A stretch of 5,965 bases of DNA, from positions 1,699 through 7,663 of the forward strand of contig DIRG01000121.1 in assembly GCA_002427475.1 (NCBI GenBank). Reading direction: 5' to 3'. Below are positions 5,387-5,965 of this stretch, one piece after another; within the stretch, counting starts at the first letter, position 1; each line of letters opens with the position of its first letter. The position numbers and the translations under genes are program-made. This stretch comes from Mageeibacillus sp. UBA5442. Lineage in GTDB: Bacteria > Bacillota > Clostridia > Saccharofermentanales > DTU023. The notes under the pieces were generated by a model. That model worked only from the letters and a program-made list of their open reading frames with translations. It did no database searches and was not told the origin of the DNA.

Positions 5387-5935
5387 ATGCAAAAATATAG
5401 TTTAGACAGAGCAGAAACCGTTCTATTCATAGTAGATCTTCAGGACCGCTTGCTTCGAGTCATGAAATATAAAGATCAGGTCACAAGGAACAATGTGGCT
5501 CTGATCGAAACGGCAAAAGAAATGGGTTTCCCCGTGATTGCCACTGAACAGTATCCCCAAGGTCTAGGTCGTACAGTTTCGGAACTTTTGGAATTGCTTG
5601 ATGAGGAAAAAATCTTCAGCAAAAACTGCTTCACTGCTTATACCGATGAGGTCAAGGAAGAACTCGCTGCCCTAGGCAAAAAGAAGGTCTTGCTCACCGG
5701 TGCAGAAACTCATATCTGCGTATTCCAGACCACACGTGATTTATTAGCTGATGGCTATGAGGTGTTCCTCATCAAAGATGCGGTTACTTCTCGCTCCACA
5801 GAAAACTGGCACAACGGGCTCGATCTCATGCAGTCAATGGGATCAGTAATCAGCAATACCGAAACCGCACTTTACGATCTATTGAAAGTTTCAGGCACAG
5901 CCGAATTTAAGAAACTTTCGCAGCTAATAAAGTAA
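5387..5935 (+). CDS. Isochorismatase-like cysteine hydrolase
   Basis: Cytosolic alpha/beta hydrolase of the isochorismatase/nicotinamidase superfamily, 182 residues, typical for the short single-domain members. The catalytic triad is visible: Asp17 in Val-Asp-Leu-Gln, Lys79 in Phe-Ser-Lys-Asn, and nucleophile Cys111 in Gly-Ala-Glu-Thr-His-Ile-Cys-Val. The Gly-Ala-Glu-Thr-His-Ile-Cys-Val-Phe-Gln-Thr stretch (105-115) and the Ala-Thr-Glu-Gln-Tyr-Pro loop (52-57) resemble the ISOC1/ISOC2-type branch rather than true nicotinamidase (PncA), whose metal-binding Asp-x-His motif I do not see, or isochorismatase of siderophore synthesis (no carrier-protein domain). The substrate is unknown. AAGGAG (5376-5381) lies 5 bases before the ATG. 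It is transcribed divergently from the phosphatase gene across 136 bases, so the two may share control. No terminator is visible in the 30 bases remaining after the stop. Confidence 0.88.
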   Translation: MQKYSLDRAETVLFIVDLQDRLLRVMKYKDQVTRNNVALIETAKEMGFPVIATEQYPQGLGRTVSELLELLDEEKIFSKNCFTAYTDEVKEELAALGKKKVLLTGAETHICVFQTTRDLLADGYEVFLIKDAVTSRSTENWHNGLDLMQSMGSVISNTETALYDLLKVSGTAEFKKLSQLIK

Positions 5936-5965
5936 AATCACTCAAGGAAGTCAAGTTTTGTGCCA

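Overview
This window looks like an ordinary chromosomal segment of a low-to-moderate-GC member of the Bacillota, probably an anaerobe. The evidence is strong AGGAGG-type ribosome binding sites, sigma-A-like promoters with 17-bp spacers, GTG as a usable start, and protein families common in Clostridia and Negativicutes. No rRNA, tRNA, insertion sequence, phage gene or CRISPR array is visible, so genus-level placement is not possible from the sequence alone.

Layout, left to right. (1) 1-387 (+) is the C-terminal part of a small aromatic-acid-exporter (ArAE_1/FUSC-like) membrane protein cut by the window edge. (2) 424-1746 (+) is a divergent NCS2-type nucleobase permease, probably co-transcribed with it. 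(3) A perfect 9-bp hairpin at 1728-1751 separates it from two genes on the minus strand: a class II aldolase (1751-2416) and mtnA, S-methyl-5-thioribose-1-phosphate isomerase (2641-3708). The aldolase has its own good promoter and RBS. (4) A 364-bp intergenic stretch (3709-4072) holds a strong minus-strand promoter about 200 nt upstream of mtnA, hence a long leader that can fold, and on the plus strand the promoter and a palindrome in front of yjdM. (5) 4073-4432 (+) is a YjdM/PhnA zinc-ribbon protein. (6) 4483-5250 (-) is an inositol-monophosphatase-family phosphatase. (7) 5387-5935 (+) is an isochorismatase-like cysteine hydrolase, divergent from it across a 136-bp region with an 8-bp inverted repeat centred on a TATAAT box.

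The most coherent biology is the mtnA plus class II aldolase pair. In bacteria that lack the complete aerobic methionine salvage pathway, this pair defines the DHAP shunt. In it, 5-methylthioribose-1-phosphate or 5-deoxyribose-1-phosphate (from 5'-methylthioadenosine or 5'-deoxyadenosine) is isomerised by MtnA and split by the aldolase into DHAP plus methylthioacetaldehyde or acetaldehyde. That suits an organism rich in radical-SAM enzymes. The nucleosidase/phosphorylase and kinase that would feed it are not in this window. The adjacent permease may be linked to the same purine by-product flow, but its substrate-site residues are atypical and its cargo cannot be predicted. The remaining genes are stand-alone housekeeping or accessory functions with no obvious joint pathway.
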